DNA of 64,000 nt from Nocardioides ochotonae (GTDB lineage Bacteria; Actinomycetota; Actinomycetes; Propionibacteriales; Nocardioidaceae), in NCBI RefSeq assembly GCF_011420305.2, contig NZ_CP061769.1, positions 3,707,001 through 3,771,000 of the forward strand, read 5' to 3'. Shown piece by piece: positions 38,026-46,385 of the stretch (position 1 is its first letter; every line of letters begins with the position of its first letter). A program made the position numbers and the translations under genes. Below the pieces are notes generated by a model. That model made no database searches. It saw nothing but the letters and a program-made list of their open reading frames with translations, and had not been told where the DNA came from.

Positions 38026-39063
38026 GTGAACGGTGCGAGCCCCGGGCCGGGCCCCGGCGGCTCCCCCACCCTCGACGAGGTCGCCCGGCTGGCCGGGGTG
38101 TCCCGCGCCACCGCCTCCCGCGCCATCAACGGCGGCAACCGGGTCAGCCCGACCGCGCGCGCGGCCGTCGACGCCGCGGTGCGCAGCCTGGGGTACACGC
38201 CGAACCCGGCAGCGCGCAGCCTGGTCACCCGGCGTACCGACTCGGTCGGGCTGGTGGTCCCGGAGCCCGACGACCGGCTGTTCTCCGACCCGTTCTTCCC
38301 GCGCACGCTGCGCGCGGTCAGCGCGGTGCTGGCCGAGCGCGACCTGCAGCTGGTGCTGCTGCTGGCGCGACCGGGCGATGAGGAGCAGCGGATGCTGCGC
38401 TACCTGCGCAACCGCCACCTCGACGGCGCGATCGTGGTCTCCCACCACCGCAGCGACAGCCTCGCCGACCACCTGGCCGCGCTCGACCTGCCGTGCGCGT
38501 TCGTGGGCCGGCCGTGGACGAGCGCGGACAAGGTCGCCTACGTCGACACCGACAACGTCGCCGGCGGCCGGGTGGCCACCGAGGTGCTGCTGGAGCGCGG
38601 CTGTCGCCGGATCGCCACCATCGCCGGGCCGGCCGACATGACCGTGGGCGTGGACCGCCTCGAGGGCTGGTGCGCCGCGCTGCGCACCGCGGGGCAGCCG
38701 ACCGACGCCGTCGAGCACGGCGACTTCACCGAGGCCGGCGGCGCCGCCGCGGCCACCGCGCTGCTGGAGCGCCACCCCGACCTCGACGGGCTGGTCGTCG
38801 CCTCGGACCTGATGGCGGCCGGTGCGCTGACGGTGCTCGCCGCCCGCGGGCTGCGGGTGCCCGAGGACGTCGCGGTGGTCGGCTACGACGACCTCGGCGT
38901 CGCGGAGCGCACCACCCCCGCGCTGACGACGATGCGCAACCCGATCGGCGAGATGGCCGAGCAGGCCACCCGCCTGGTGCTCGACCAGCTCGAGGACGGC
39001 CGCCCCGGCCGGGCCATGCGCGTGCTCTTCCCGCCCGCTCTGGTCCGCCGGGCGAGCGCGTAG
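38026..39063 (+). CDS. LacI-family regulator of the beta-glucoside operon (CebR/BglR-like)
   Basis: A 345-residue repressor. The helix-turn-helix is TLDEVARLAGVSRATASRAINGG with hinge region NPAARSLVTRRTDSVGLV; the type-1 periplasmic-binding-like effector domain follows (CAFVGRPWTSADKVAYVDTDN, GYDDLGVAERTTPALTTM). GTG 38026 starts 11 bp after the glucosidase stop. The two CebR-type palindromes at 33203 and 33303 are the expected targets, giving autoregulation. The inducer is probably the imported disaccharide. Confidence 0.9.
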   Translation: MNGASPGPGPGGSPTLDEVARLAGVSRATASRAINGGNRVSPTARAAVDAAVRSLGYTPNPAARSLVTRRTDSVGLVVPEPDDRLFSDPFFPRTLRAVSAVLAERDLQLVLLLARPGDEEQRMLRYLRNRHLDGAIVVSHHRSDSLADHLAALDLPCAFVGRPWTSADKVAYVDTDNVAGGRVATEVLLERGCRRIATIAGPADMTVGVDRLEGWCAALRTAGQPTDAVEHGDFTEAGGAAAATALLERHPDLDGLVVASDLMAAGALTVLAARGLRVPEDVAVVGYDDLGVAERTTPALTTMRNPIGEMAEQATRLVLDQLEDGRPGRAMRVLFPPALVRRASA

Positions 39064-39075
39064 CCCGCCCCGACT

Positions 39076-39139
39076 GTCGAGTCGAGACTTGTGACGGTCG
39101 AATCGAGAGTTTTCGCCGGTTGAGTCGAGAGTTTTGGCG
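39076..39139 (+). repeat. Array of three 21-bp 'A' units
   Basis: Units begin at 39076, 39097 and 39119 (one extra base before the last). All contain GTYGARTCGAGAS followed by TT. The array fills the gap between the convergent LacI regulator and SoxR genes and runs straight into a B element at 39140. Confidence 0.88.
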
Positions 39140-39157
39140 CCACAAGCGCCGACTCGG
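39140..39157 (+). repeat. 18-bp 'B' element
   Basis: CCACAAGCGCCGACTCGG is the complement, with one change, of the element at 19877. It abuts the A array. Confidence 0.8.
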
Positions 39158-39163
39158 GACGGG

Positions 39164-39637
39164 TCAGCGGTCGGAGGCGCGACCCAGCAGTCGGATCGGG
39201 CCGTCGCCGTACTCGGCGAGCGCGTCACCGGGATTGGCGAGCCGGCACGACCTCATCGACAGGCATCCACATCCGATGCAGTCGTCGAGGGTGTCTCGCA
39301 GCCGCTCCAGGCGCGAGATCCGCGCGTCCAGATCGCTGCGCCAGCTTCGCGAGAGGCGGGACCAGTCGGCCCTGGTCGGCGTACGCCCCTCGGGCAGCCG
39401 CGCCAGGGCCTCGCGGATCTCCGCCAGCGACACGCCCACCCCCTGGGAGACCCGGATGAAGGCGAGGCGCCGCAGCACGTCGCGGTGGTAGCGCCGCTGG
39501 TTGCCCGCGCTGCGCACGCTGCTGACCAGGCCCTCGCGCTCGTAGAAGTGCAGCGCCGAGATCGCCACCCCCGAGCGGCGCGCGACCTCACCGGGGAGCA
39601 GGTCGTGGGTGCGGATCTCGTCGTTGACCTCACTCAT
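39164..39637 (-). CDS. soxR: Redox-sensitive MerR-family regulator SoxR
   Basis: A 157-residue regulator. The MerR helix-turn-helix (LLPGEVARRSGVAISALHFYEREGL, in the order HTH then wing) is followed by a dimerisation helix and the [2Fe-2S] cluster motif C120-IG-C-G-C-LSMRS-C131, the invariant CX2CXCX5C pattern of SoxR. In actinobacteria SoxR responds to redox-active compounds and controls a few oxidoreductase genes. The ATG at 39637 lies only three bases from a SoxR box and eight bases from a TAGGGT -10 element, so the mRNA is probably leaderless. Confidence 0.94.
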   Translation of the reverse strand: MSEVNDEIRTHDLLPGEVARRSGVAISALHFYEREGLVSSVRSAGNQRRYHRDVLRRLAFIRVSQGVGVSLAEIREALARLPEGRTPTRADWSRLSRSWRSDLDARISRLERLRDTLDDCIGCGCLSMRSCRLANPGDALAEYGDGPIRLLGRASDR

Positions 39638-39640
39638 TGA

Positions 39641-39658
39641 CCTGAACCCTAGTTGAGG
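39641..39658. promoter_or_regulatory. SoxR box in the soxR/oxidoreductase divergent promoter
   Basis: CCTGAACCCTAGTTGAGG is an 18-bp dyad with the same ends and length as the SoxR consensus CCTCAAGTTAACTTGAGG. It covers the -10 region of soxR and lies 15 bp before the oxidoreductase ATG. Confidence 0.75.
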
Positions 39659-39673
39659 TTGTCAGATCGTGTC

Positions 39674-40630
39674 ATGCGCGCAATACGACACCACAGCTTC
39701 GGCCCCTCCGACGTCCTGCGACTCGAGGAGCTGCCCGACCTCGTCCCGGCACCCGGGCAGCTCCGGATCGCCGTCGAGGCGGCCGGGGTCCACCTCCTCG
39801 ACACCTCGATCCGCGCCGGCGCGTCCTTCGGACTGGGGGCCCCGCCCGCACTTCCCGCCATCCCGGGGCGGGAGGTGGCCGGGGTCGTCGACCGGGTCGG
39901 CGCGGGCGCCGACGACAGCTGGCTGGGCCAGCGAGTCGTCGCGCACCTAGGTCCGGCCGGCAACGGGTACGCCGAGCAGGCAGTCGTCGACGCGAACCGG
40001 GCCTACCTCATCCCCGATGGCCTCGACGCGCCGAGCGCCGTCGCGACCATCGGGACCGGGCGGACCGCGGCCGCGATCATCGAGTTCGCCCCGATCGGGC
40101 CCGACGACCTGATCGCCGTACCGTCCGCGGCCGGCGGCCTGGGGCTGCTGCTCCTCCAGGCGGCCCGGAACGCCGGCGCTACCGCGATCGGCCTCGCCGG
40201 GGGCAGTGGGAAGACCGCCCTGCTCCCCCGGTTCGGGGCGAGCACGGTGATCGACTACCGCGTCGAGGGCTGGCAGCGCGGACTCGACGGCCTCGGACCG
40301 ATCACCGCGGTGTTCGACGGCGTCGGCGGCGAGGTGGGCCAGGCGCTCTACGACCGGCTGGGTCCCGGAGGTCGCCTGATCCGGTACGGCTGGGCCTCCG
40401 GAGTGCAGAACACCTACGACGACCCCTCCCGTGCGGTGATCGACATCCTCGGCCCGCCGATCATGAGCCGGCTCGCGGAGTTCGAGCGAGCCGCGCTGGA
40501 CGCCGCCGCCGACGGCTCCCGGGTGCCGTACGTCGGTTCCGTGTTCCCGCTCGCCGACGCGGCCGCCGCGCACCGGGCACTGGAGACCCGCGCCGCGGTG
40601 GGCAAGGTCGTCCTCGCGGTCCGTCGATGA
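39674..40630 (+). CDS. Quinone oxidoreductase-like MDR protein, SoxR target
   Basis: A 318-residue medium-chain reductase: N-terminal GroES-like fold (LRIAVEAAGVHLLDTSIRAG, PGREVAGVVDRVG) and a Rossmann domain (VPSAAGGLGLLLLQAARNAGATAIGLAGG, FDGVGG). It lacks the zinc-ligand cysteine cluster, as in NADPH:quinone reductases. It probably detoxifies quinones or other redox-cyclers. Start ATG 39674; an upstream ATG at 39653 would lie inside the SoxR box and is disfavoured. Divergence from soxR across the box marks it as the main target. Confidence 0.9.
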   Translation: MRAIRHHSFGPSDVLRLEELPDLVPAPGQLRIAVEAAGVHLLDTSIRAGASFGLGAPPALPAIPGREVAGVVDRVGAGADDSWLGQRVVAHLGPAGNGYAEQAVVDANRAYLIPDGLDAPSAVATIGTGRTAAAIIEFAPIGPDDLIAVPSAAGGLGLLLLQAARNAGATAIGLAGGSGKTALLPRFGASTVIDYRVEGWQRGLDGLGPITAVFDGVGGEVGQALYDRLGPGGRLIRYGWASGVQNTYDDPSRAVIDILGPPIMSRLAEFERAALDAAADGSRVPYVGSVFPLADAAAAHRALETRAAVGKVVLAVRR

Positions 40631-40644
40631 CCCTGCCCGCGCAA

Positions 40645-40662
40645 CCACAAGCGCCGGCCCGG
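40645..40662 (+). repeat. 18-bp 'B' element (two mismatches)
   Basis: CCACAAGCGCCGGCCCGG lies between the convergent oxidoreductase and SDR genes. It differs from the copy at 39140 at two positions. Confidence 0.6.
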
Positions 40663-40669
40663 GGAGGGA

Positions 40670-41416
40670 TCAGCGGGGGAGCTGGCCGTCGTCGACCTTG
40701 ATGACGGTGCCGGTGACGAAGTCCGAGGCGTCGGAGACCAGGTAGAGCAGCGTGCCCTCGAGGTCGGCGCCGTGGCCCATCCGCTTGCGCGGAAAGGACT
40801 CCGACATCTCCCCCACCCGCGCGATCAGCCCGTCCATCATCTCGGAGTGGAAGGAGCCGGGCGCGATGCCGTTGACGTTGATCGGGTACGCCGCCCACTC
40901 CATCGCCAGCGCCTCGGTCATCCGGTTCAGCCCGGCCTTGGTCACCGAGTAGAGCGCGGCGGCGTTGCCGGCGGTGTAGTAGCCGGACATCGAGGAGACG
41001 TTGACGATCCGGCCCGGGCGCCCGGTCGCGATCCAGCGCCGCCCGGCCTCGGTCGCGAGCAGCCAGGGCCCGCGCAGGTTGGTCTCCAGCACCGCGTCGA
41101 CCAGCTCCAGCGGCATCTTGTGCGCCCGGCGGGCGTCCGGGATGCCGGCGTTGTTGACCACGATGTCCAGCCCGCCCAGCACCTCCTCGGTGCGGTCGAC
41201 CGCGGCCACGATCGCCGCCGGGTCGCGTACGTCGACCTCGAGCGCCAGCGCCCGCCCGCCGGCCGCCTCGATCTCGGCGACCACCTCCTCGAGGGGCGCC
41301 CGGCGCCGTCCGCCCACCGCGACCGCCGCCCCGGCCCGGGCCAGGGAGAGCGCGAACGCCCGCCCCAGCCCGCTGCCGGCCCCGGTCACCAGTGCCACCT
41401 TGTCGTCGAGCAGCAT
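40670..41416 (-). CDS. Short-chain dehydrogenase/reductase
   Basis: A 248-residue SDR with TGAGSGLGRAFALSLA (cofactor loop), VVNNAGIPDARR, NVSSMSGYYTAG (catalytic Ser), YSVTKAG (Tyr-Lys) and a C-terminal [19 protein letters not shown] after beta-2 suggests NADP(H). It resembles 3-oxoacyl-ACP reductase-like SDRs used for 3-hydroxyacyl-CoA oxidation. It lies four bases from the stop of the peptide-type binding protein gene and is the last gene of the 46228-40670 catabolic operon. Confidence 0.88.
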   Translation of the reverse strand: MLLDDKVALVTGAGSGLGRAFALSLARAGAAVAVGGRRRAPLEEVVAEIEAAGGRALALEVDVRDPAAIVAAVDRTEEVLGGLDIVVNNAGIPDARRAHKMPLELVDAVLETNLRGPWLLATEAGRRWIATGRPGRIVNVSSMSGYYTAGNAAALYSVTKAGLNRMTEALAMEWAAYPINVNGIAPGSFHSEMMDGLIARVGEMSESFPRKRMGHGADLEGTLLYLVSDASDFVTGTVIKVDDGQLPR

Positions 41417-41420
41417 CCGG

Positions 41421-43016
41421 TCAGTCCTTCCAGGCGCCGTCGAGCAGCATGATGCTGTCGATGCTCGGGACCACGCCGTGGACGTCCTCGCCCCAGGCGT
41501 TCCACTCCGGGGTGGCGCCAAGCGGCACGTAGGGCACCGTCTCGTTCCACTGCAGCTGGATCTGCTCCAGCACCCCCTGCTGCTCCTCGGGGGTGGTGGC
41601 CGCGCCGAGCTCCTCGATCAGCCTGTCCAGCTCGGGGTCGGCGGACCCGCCGGAGTTGCCGCGAGCAGTGCTGTGCACCTTCTCGTAGAGCTCGGGGTAG
41701 ACCGCACGGTCCGGCATGCCGAAGCTCCAGATCACCATGTCGAAGTCGCGGGTGACGTAGATGTCGTTGACCAGGTCGGTCACCGACGGCACGTAGTCGA
41801 GGGAGACCTCGAGGCCGATCTCGCTGAGCAGCCCCTGGAGCGTCACGCCCATCGCCTCCGAGACCTTGGCGACGCCCTTGAAGCTGATCGTGCCGTCGAA
41901 GCCGTCGGCCTTCGCGGCCTCGACCAGCTCCTTGGCCGCCTCGACGTCGTAGGCCAGCGGCTCGGCCTCGAGGTCCCACTGGGAGAGGTCGTTGAGGATG
42001 CCGGTGGACACCAGGCCCTTGCCCTCGGCGGTGCGCTGGTTGATCACGTCGACGTCGAGCGCGTGCATGAGCGCCTGACGGATGCGTACGTCGGCGGTCG
42101 CGCTGCCCTCGCGGTGGTTGAGCAGCAGGCCGCGGGAGATGCTGCCGATCTCCATGAACCCGCCGAACCCATCCTCCAGCGCCTCCTGGGCGGTCGGCGC
42201 CTCGCGCAGGTAGCCCATGTCGGCCTCGCCGTTGCGCAGTACGTCGAGCCGGCCGGACTCCGCGGAGATCGGGAAGAACCGCAGCGCGTCGAGCGCGGGG
42301 CGGCCGCCCCAGTAGTCGTCGCGGGCGCGGAGGACCAGGTCCTCCTGCGGCGTGTAGCGCTCCAGCTCATAGGGGCCGGCGCCGATCGGCGTGAACGTGC
42401 CGCCCTTGTCGGAGCCCTTCGCCACGACCATCCCGGGGCCGGTCGAGAGCAGGTAGCCGAAGTCCGACCACGGGCGGGTCAGCTCGAAGACCACGGTGCG
42501 CGCGTCGGTCGCCGTCCAGCGGCGTACGGCGTGGGTCAGGAAGGAGACCTGGCCGCCGCCCTTCTCCACGTAGCGGTCCAGGCTCCACACCACGGCGTCG
42601 GCGTCGAGGGGCGTGCCGTCGCTGAAGGTGACGCCGTCGCGCAGGGTCAGGGTCCACTCGTCCTGCGCCGCGTTGGGCTCCAGCGCCTCGGCCAGCTGCG
42701 GCACGTAGGACTCCGACTCCTGGTCGTAGCGCACCAGCAGGTCGAAGACCGCGGCCATCTCGGTGCCGCCGCTGCTGCCGTTCGCGATCGTCTGCACCGG
42801 GTCGAGGACCCGGGCCTCGGAGTAGGTGACCACCTCGAGCTGGCCGCCCGGCGTGGGGTCCCCGGAGTCGTCGGGCTCCACGACGAAGCCGTTGGCGAAC
42901 CCCGGCGTCGCCGTTCCCCCGTCCTTCTTCTCCTCGCTGCCGCTCTCGCCGCAGCCGGCCAGCGCCAGGCTGGCGACCACCAGCCCGGCCAGGAGGGTGC
43001 TCGTGCGTCGTCCCAT
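41421..43016 (-). CDS. Family 5 (peptide/opine-type) substrate-binding lipoprotein, orphan
   Basis: A 531-residue DppA/OppA-like binding protein. Signal peptide with lipobox LALAGC gives Cys22; the mature domain starts GGQLEVVTYSEARVLDPVQTIANG and contains YVPQLAEALEPN, TLRDGVTFSDGTPLDADAVVWSLDRYVEKGG and ADVRIRQALMHALDVDVIN. No permease or ATPase genes adjoin it: neighbours are an SDR and an enoyl-CoA hydratase. It may work with the Dpp-type transporter encoded at 54269-58248, or bind a lipid-like or aromatic ligand for the catabolic cluster. Confidence 0.9.
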   Translation of the reverse strand: MGRRTSTLLAGLVVASLALAGCGESGSEEKKDGGTATPGFANGFVVEPDDSGDPTPGGQLEVVTYSEARVLDPVQTIANGSSGGTEMAAVFDLLVRYDQESESYVPQLAEALEPNAAQDEWTLTLRDGVTFSDGTPLDADAVVWSLDRYVEKGGGQVSFLTHAVRRWTATDARTVVFELTRPWSDFGYLLSTGPGMVVAKGSDKGGTFTPIGAGPYELERYTPQEDLVLRARDDYWGGRPALDALRFFPISAESGRLDVLRNGEADMGYLREAPTAQEALEDGFGGFMEIGSISRGLLLNHREGSATADVRIRQALMHALDVDVINQRTAEGKGLVSTGILNDLSQWDLEAEPLAYDVEAAKELVEAAKADGFDGTISFKGVAKVSEAMGVTLQGLLSEIGLEVSLDYVPSVTDLVNDIYVTRDFDMVIWSFGMPDRAVYPELYEKVHSTARGNSGGSADPELDRLIEELGAATTPEEQQGVLEQIQLQWNETVPYVPLGATPEWNAWGEDVHGVVPSIDSIMLLDGAWKD

Positions 43017-43034
43017 CTGCGTCCCATCTCCGTG

Positions 43035-43059
43035 GCGCGCGCGGGCTGCCCGCGCGCGC
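43035..43059. terminator. 12-bp GC-only palindrome
   Basis: Alternating G/C arms of 12 bp around one central T lie between the enoyl-CoA hydratase stop and the start of the binding-protein gene. It could terminate or attenuate the operon so that the binding-protein level differs from the enzymes. There is no T-tract. Confidence 0.45.
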
Positions 43060-43084
43060 GGTCCGTCGTCGACGTCGCGGGCGG

Positions 43085-43897
43085 TCACAGGCGTGACCAC
43101 TCCGGGCGGCCGCCCTGCCCGAAGGCGGCGAAGGCGCGCTCCAGCTCGCCGCTGCCGGCGCACATGATCTGCGTGCGGTTCTCCAGGTCGAGGGCGTGCC
43201 GCAGGGACGGGGCGTCGATGGTCTGCCACATCGTCTCCTTGGTCATCCAGACCCCCAGCGCCGAGTTCTCCGCGATCTGGCGCGCGGTCGCCAGCGCCCG
43301 GTCGACCACGATGCCGTCGTCGACCACGTCGACCACCAGGCCCAGGTCGCGCGCCTCCTCGGCGTCGAAGACCCGCCCGGTGAGCATCAGCTCGGCCGCG
43401 CGCGAGGCCCCGACCAGCCGGGGCAGGAAGTAGCTGGTGCCCATGTCGGCGTTGGAGATCCCGTGCCGGATGAACACCGCCCCGAACCGGGCGCTGCGCG
43501 CGGCCACCCGGATGTCGCAGGCCAGCGTCAGCGAGAAGCCGCCGCCGACGGCCGCGCCGTTGACCGCCGCGATCACCGGCACCCGCATCCGGTGCACCAG
43601 CTCGTGGACCCGCACGATCGCCTCCTGCTGGCCCAGCAGGTGGGAGACCGGGTTCTGGTCCGGGCGCGGGTGCACGCGTCGGGCGTCGTCGGCGGGCTTG
43701 ATCTCCGCCCCCGAGCAGAAGCCCGTCCCCGCCCCGGTCAGGACCACCGTGCGCACGCTCGGGGAGCCGTTGAGCTCGCTCAGGACGTCGTGGAGCTCGG
43801 CGACCAGGCTGGGCGCCAGCGCGTTGCGCGTCTGCGGCCGGTTCAGGGTCACCAGCACGTGGCCGGGCTCGACCTCCTCGACCAGGACGTCAGACAT
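43085..43897 (-). CDS. Enoyl-CoA hydratase/isomerase family protein
   Basis: A 270-residue crotonase-family enzyme: VLVTLNRPQTRNALAPSLVAEL, GAGTGFCSGAEIKPADD and AAVNGAAVGGGFSLTLACDIRVAARSARFGAVFIRHGISNADMG (the oxyanion-hole GAAVGGG and the second Asp/Glu region). ADMGTSYFLPR replaces the canonical catalytic Glu-Gly segment, like several actinobacterial EchA proteins. The ATG at 43897 overlaps the upstream acyl-CoA dehydrogenase by eight bases, so it belongs to the same catabolic operon. Confidence 0.9.
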   Translation of the reverse strand: MSDVLVEEVEPGHVLVTLNRPQTRNALAPSLVAELHDVLSELNGSPSVRTVVLTGAGTGFCSGAEIKPADDARRVHPRPDQNPVSHLLGQQEAIVRVHELVHRMRVPVIAAVNGAAVGGGFSLTLACDIRVAARSARFGAVFIRHGISNADMGTSYFLPRLVGASRAAELMLTGRVFDAEEARDLGLVVDVVDDGIVVDRALATARQIAENSALGVWMTKETMWQTIDAPSLRHALDLENRTQIMCAGSGELERAFAAFGQGGRPEWSRL

Positions 43898-45032
43898 CGC
43901 GGTCTCCGGGGGCCGGCAGGTCGGCCAGCCGGGCCACCTGGTCGCGGTGCCGGTCGGGGGTGCCGTGCACGGCGGTGAGGCTGAAGGAGCGCTTGAGGTA
44001 GCGGTGCAGCGGATGCTCCCAGGTGAACCCGATGCCGCCGTGCACCTGCAGGGTGTCCTCCAAGCAGGCCAGCGCGCGGCTGCGCGCGTGCACCGAGGCC
44101 AGGCTGACGGCCAGGTCGACCTCGCCCTCGGGCAGGTCGCCGGCCGGTCCGTCGGCGTCGAGGGCGGCGGCGGCGTACAGCGTGACCGCGCGGGCCTGCT
44201 GGAGGTCGATCCACATCCGGGCGACGAGGTGGCGCAGCGACTGGTAGCTCCCGAGCTCGCGCCCGAACTGCCGTCGTACGCCGAGGTGGGCGGTGCTCGC
44301 CTCGACGGCCCACTCCATCGCGCCCACCTGCTCGGCGGCGATGGCGACGACGGCCGCCCGGAGCGCGGCGCGCACGGCCGACCGGGCCGGGCCGCCGCTG
44401 GCGATCACGACCCCCCGCGCGCCGTCGAGGTCGACGATGCTCACCGGGCGGGTCTCGTCGAGGCTGGTCTCGGGGGTGACAGTGACACCCGTGGTGCCGG
44501 TGACCAGCGCGACGGCGTACCCGCCGCGGGGGTCGAGGACGGGGACGACGAAGCGGTCCGCCTCGACCGCGCCGAGGACGCCGGTGACCCGTCCGTGCAG
44601 GACCAGGTCGCCGCCGACCGCGCCGATGTCCGTGACGCCCAGGCCGGTGCCGCTGCCCGGCGAGCTGGTCGCCGGCAGCACCAGGGCCGCGACCGCGGAC
44701 CCGTCCGCGAGCTCGCCCAGGACCTCCCCGGCGGGCGGCGCGTCGTCGGCGACCGCCGCCAGCAGGTGGGTGACGGTGACGGCACTGGTCAGGAACGGCA
44801 CCGTCACCAGGTCACGGCCGAGCGCCTGGGCGACCGCGGCCGCCTCGCGCATGCCCGCACCGGCGCCGCCGTACGCCGCGGGCACGAGCAGCCCGGCGAC
44901 GCCGAGGCGTACGCCGATCCGCGCCCACGCGTCCGGGGCGCTGGCGCCGGGCGTCCAGTCCCGGGCGACGGCGCGGACCTGGGCGGCGAGCGCGGTGGCG
45001 TCCTCGCTCTCGAGCAGCGACAGCGTGCTCAT
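43890..45032 (-). CDS. Acyl-CoA dehydrogenase, likely second subunit of a heteromeric pair
   Basis: A 380-residue acyl-CoA dehydrogenase fold protein with VAGLLVPAAYGGAGAGMREAAAVAQ, TAHLGVRRQFGRELGSYQSLRHLVARMWIDLQ and DTLQVHGGIGFTWEHPLHRYLKRS. The GIGFTWEH segment is characteristic of the smaller partner in alpha2-beta2 dehydrogenases acting on bulky (often sterol side-chain) CoA esters. The FAD/substrate middle domain is divergent. Start ATG 45032 overlaps the stop of the companion dehydrogenase (ATGA), consistent with equal synthesis of both subunits. Confidence 0.85.
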   Translation of the reverse strand: MSTLSLLESEDATALAAQVRAVARDWTPGASAPDAWARIGVRLGVAGLLVPAAYGGAGAGMREAAAVAQALGRDLVTVPFLTSAVTVTHLLAAVADDAPPAGEVLGELADGSAVAALVLPATSSPGSGTGLGVTDIGAVGGDLVLHGRVTGVLGAVEADRFVVPVLDPRGGYAVALVTGTTGVTVTPETSLDETRPVSIVDLDGARGVVIASGGPARSAVRAALRAAVVAIAAEQVGAMEWAVEASTAHLGVRRQFGRELGSYQSLRHLVARMWIDLQQARAVTLYAAAALDADGPAGDLPEGEVDLAVSLASVHARSRALACLEDTLQVHGGIGFTWEHPLHRYLKRSFSLTAVHGTPDRHRDQVARLADLPAPGDRDV

Positions 45033-46228
45033 CGGGGGATCTCCGACCACGGGGTCTCCTTGGGCAGGGCGGGTTCGCGGGGCAGGCCGAGCACCCGGTC
45101 GGCGATCTGGCTGAGCAGGATCTGGGTGGCGCCGCCCTCGACGCTCATCGGGCGCGAGCGCAGGTAGTGGTAGCCCGCGACCCGCTCCTCGCGGGGCGGG
45201 GCGAGGTCGGGGTCCCACTCGTCGTAGCGCAGCGCCGCCTCCGGGTCGAGCTCGGCGCGCACTCGCGCGATGAGCTGGGTGGTCTCGGCGTGCTGCACCT
45301 TCGCGGCGGACCCCTCGAGGCCGGGGCGCCCGCTCGCCGCGAGCTGGCGGATCCGCTCGTTGGTCAGCCGGACCGCCTCGGCGCGGATCCACGCGTCGAC
45401 CACGCGGGCGTGCAGCTGCGGGGTGCGCAGATCCGGGCGGTCGCGCCACAGGTCGGCGAGCCAGCCGATGTGGCCGTCCTCGCGCGGCGCCGGCCGCGCC
45501 CCGAGGGCGGAGCGCTCGTGGAGCAGGGTGGTGCGGGCGACGGCCCAGCCGCTGCCGCGCGCGTCCAGGCGCGCTGCGTCGGGGATCTCGACGTCGGTGA
45601 AGAAGACCTCGTTGAACTCCTGGCCGCCGGTGGCCTGGCGCAGCGGGCGCACCTCGACGCCGGGGTGGTGCATGTCGACGACGAACATCGTCATCCCCTG
45701 GTGCTTGGGCAGCTCGGGGTCGGTGCGGGCCAGCAGCAGGCCCCAGCGGGCCCGGTGGGCGTAGGAGGTCCAGACCTTCTGGCCGTTGACCACCCAGGTG
45801 TCGCCGTCGAGCACGGCGCGGGTGGCCAGCCCGGCCAGGTCGGAGCCGGCGCCCGGCTCGCTGAACAGCTGGCACCAGATCTCCTCGGCGGTCCAGGCGG
45901 GGCGGAAGTGGCGCTCCTGCAGGGCGCGGCTGCCGTGGGCCAGCAGCGTCGGCACCGCGGTGCCGGTCCCCAGCGGGTTGCGGTACGGCGCGGGGGCCGG
46001 CACCCCGGCCGCGACCAGCAGCTCCTCGAGGCGGGCCTGGTGGGTCGCGGGGATGCCCAGCCCGCCCAAGCCCTCCGGGTGGTGCACGAAGGCCAGCCCC
46101 GCGTCGTACCGAGCACCGAGCAGGTCGGGGGCGTCGACGCCGTGCTCGCGGACCAGGGCGTCGACCCGGGTCCGCAGCAGCGTCTCGACGTCGCTGTCGG
46201 TGGCGGCAGCGGCGGGGGCAGGGGACAT
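45029..46228 (-). CDS. Acyl-CoA dehydrogenase, first subunit of a heteromeric pair
   Basis: A 399-residue acyl-CoA dehydrogenase. FAD and substrate elements: WCQLFSEPGAGSDLAGLATRAVLDGDTWVVNGQKVWTSYAHRA (in parts LFSEPGAGSDLA and VNGQKVWTSYA), EFNEVFFTDVEIPDAA and SVEGGATQILLSQIADRVLGLPR near the C-terminus; its Glu is at the position used as catalytic base in this subgroup. It is the first gene of a leftward operon (dehydrogenase pair, hydratase, binding protein, SDR), divergent from the acyl-CoA ligase at 46386. Confidence 0.88.
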   Translation of the reverse strand: MSPAPAAAATDSDVETLLRTRVDALVREHGVDAPDLLGARYDAGLAFVHHPEGLGGLGIPATHQARLEELLVAAGVPAPAPYRNPLGTGTAVPTLLAHGSRALQERHFRPAWTAEEIWCQLFSEPGAGSDLAGLATRAVLDGDTWVVNGQKVWTSYAHRARWGLLLARTDPELPKHQGMTMFVVDMHHPGVEVRPLRQATGGQEFNEVFFTDVEIPDAARLDARGSGWAVARTTLLHERSALGARPAPREDGHIGWLADLWRDRPDLRTPQLHARVVDAWIRAEAVRLTNERIRQLAASGRPGLEGSAAKVQHAETTQLIARVRAELDPEAALRYDEWDPDLAPPREERVAGYHYLRSRPMSVEGGATQILLSQIADRVLGLPREPALPKETPWSEIPR

Positions 46229-46283
46229 GCGCGGGGCTCCTCGGGTGCGGTGACGCGACCCGACCCACTCGGATCGTTTCGCG

Positions 46284-46301
46284 ACTTTGACTAGACAAAG
46301 T
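46284..46301. promoter_or_regulatory. 18-bp palindrome in divergent dehydrogenase/ligase promoter
   Basis: ACTTTG-ACTAGA-CAAAGT has perfect 6-bp arms and is centred about 60 bp upstream of the dehydrogenase and 95 bp upstream of the ligase. It is a likely operator for the GntR regulator at 47947 or another TetR/FadR-type repressor. Confidence 0.5.
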
Positions 46302-46385
46302 GGTGTGACGCAGACAACATGCAGGCACCGGGGGCGAATGTCAATGCCCCCCCGCGCGCACCGACCGTGACCGACGAGGAGCCCG

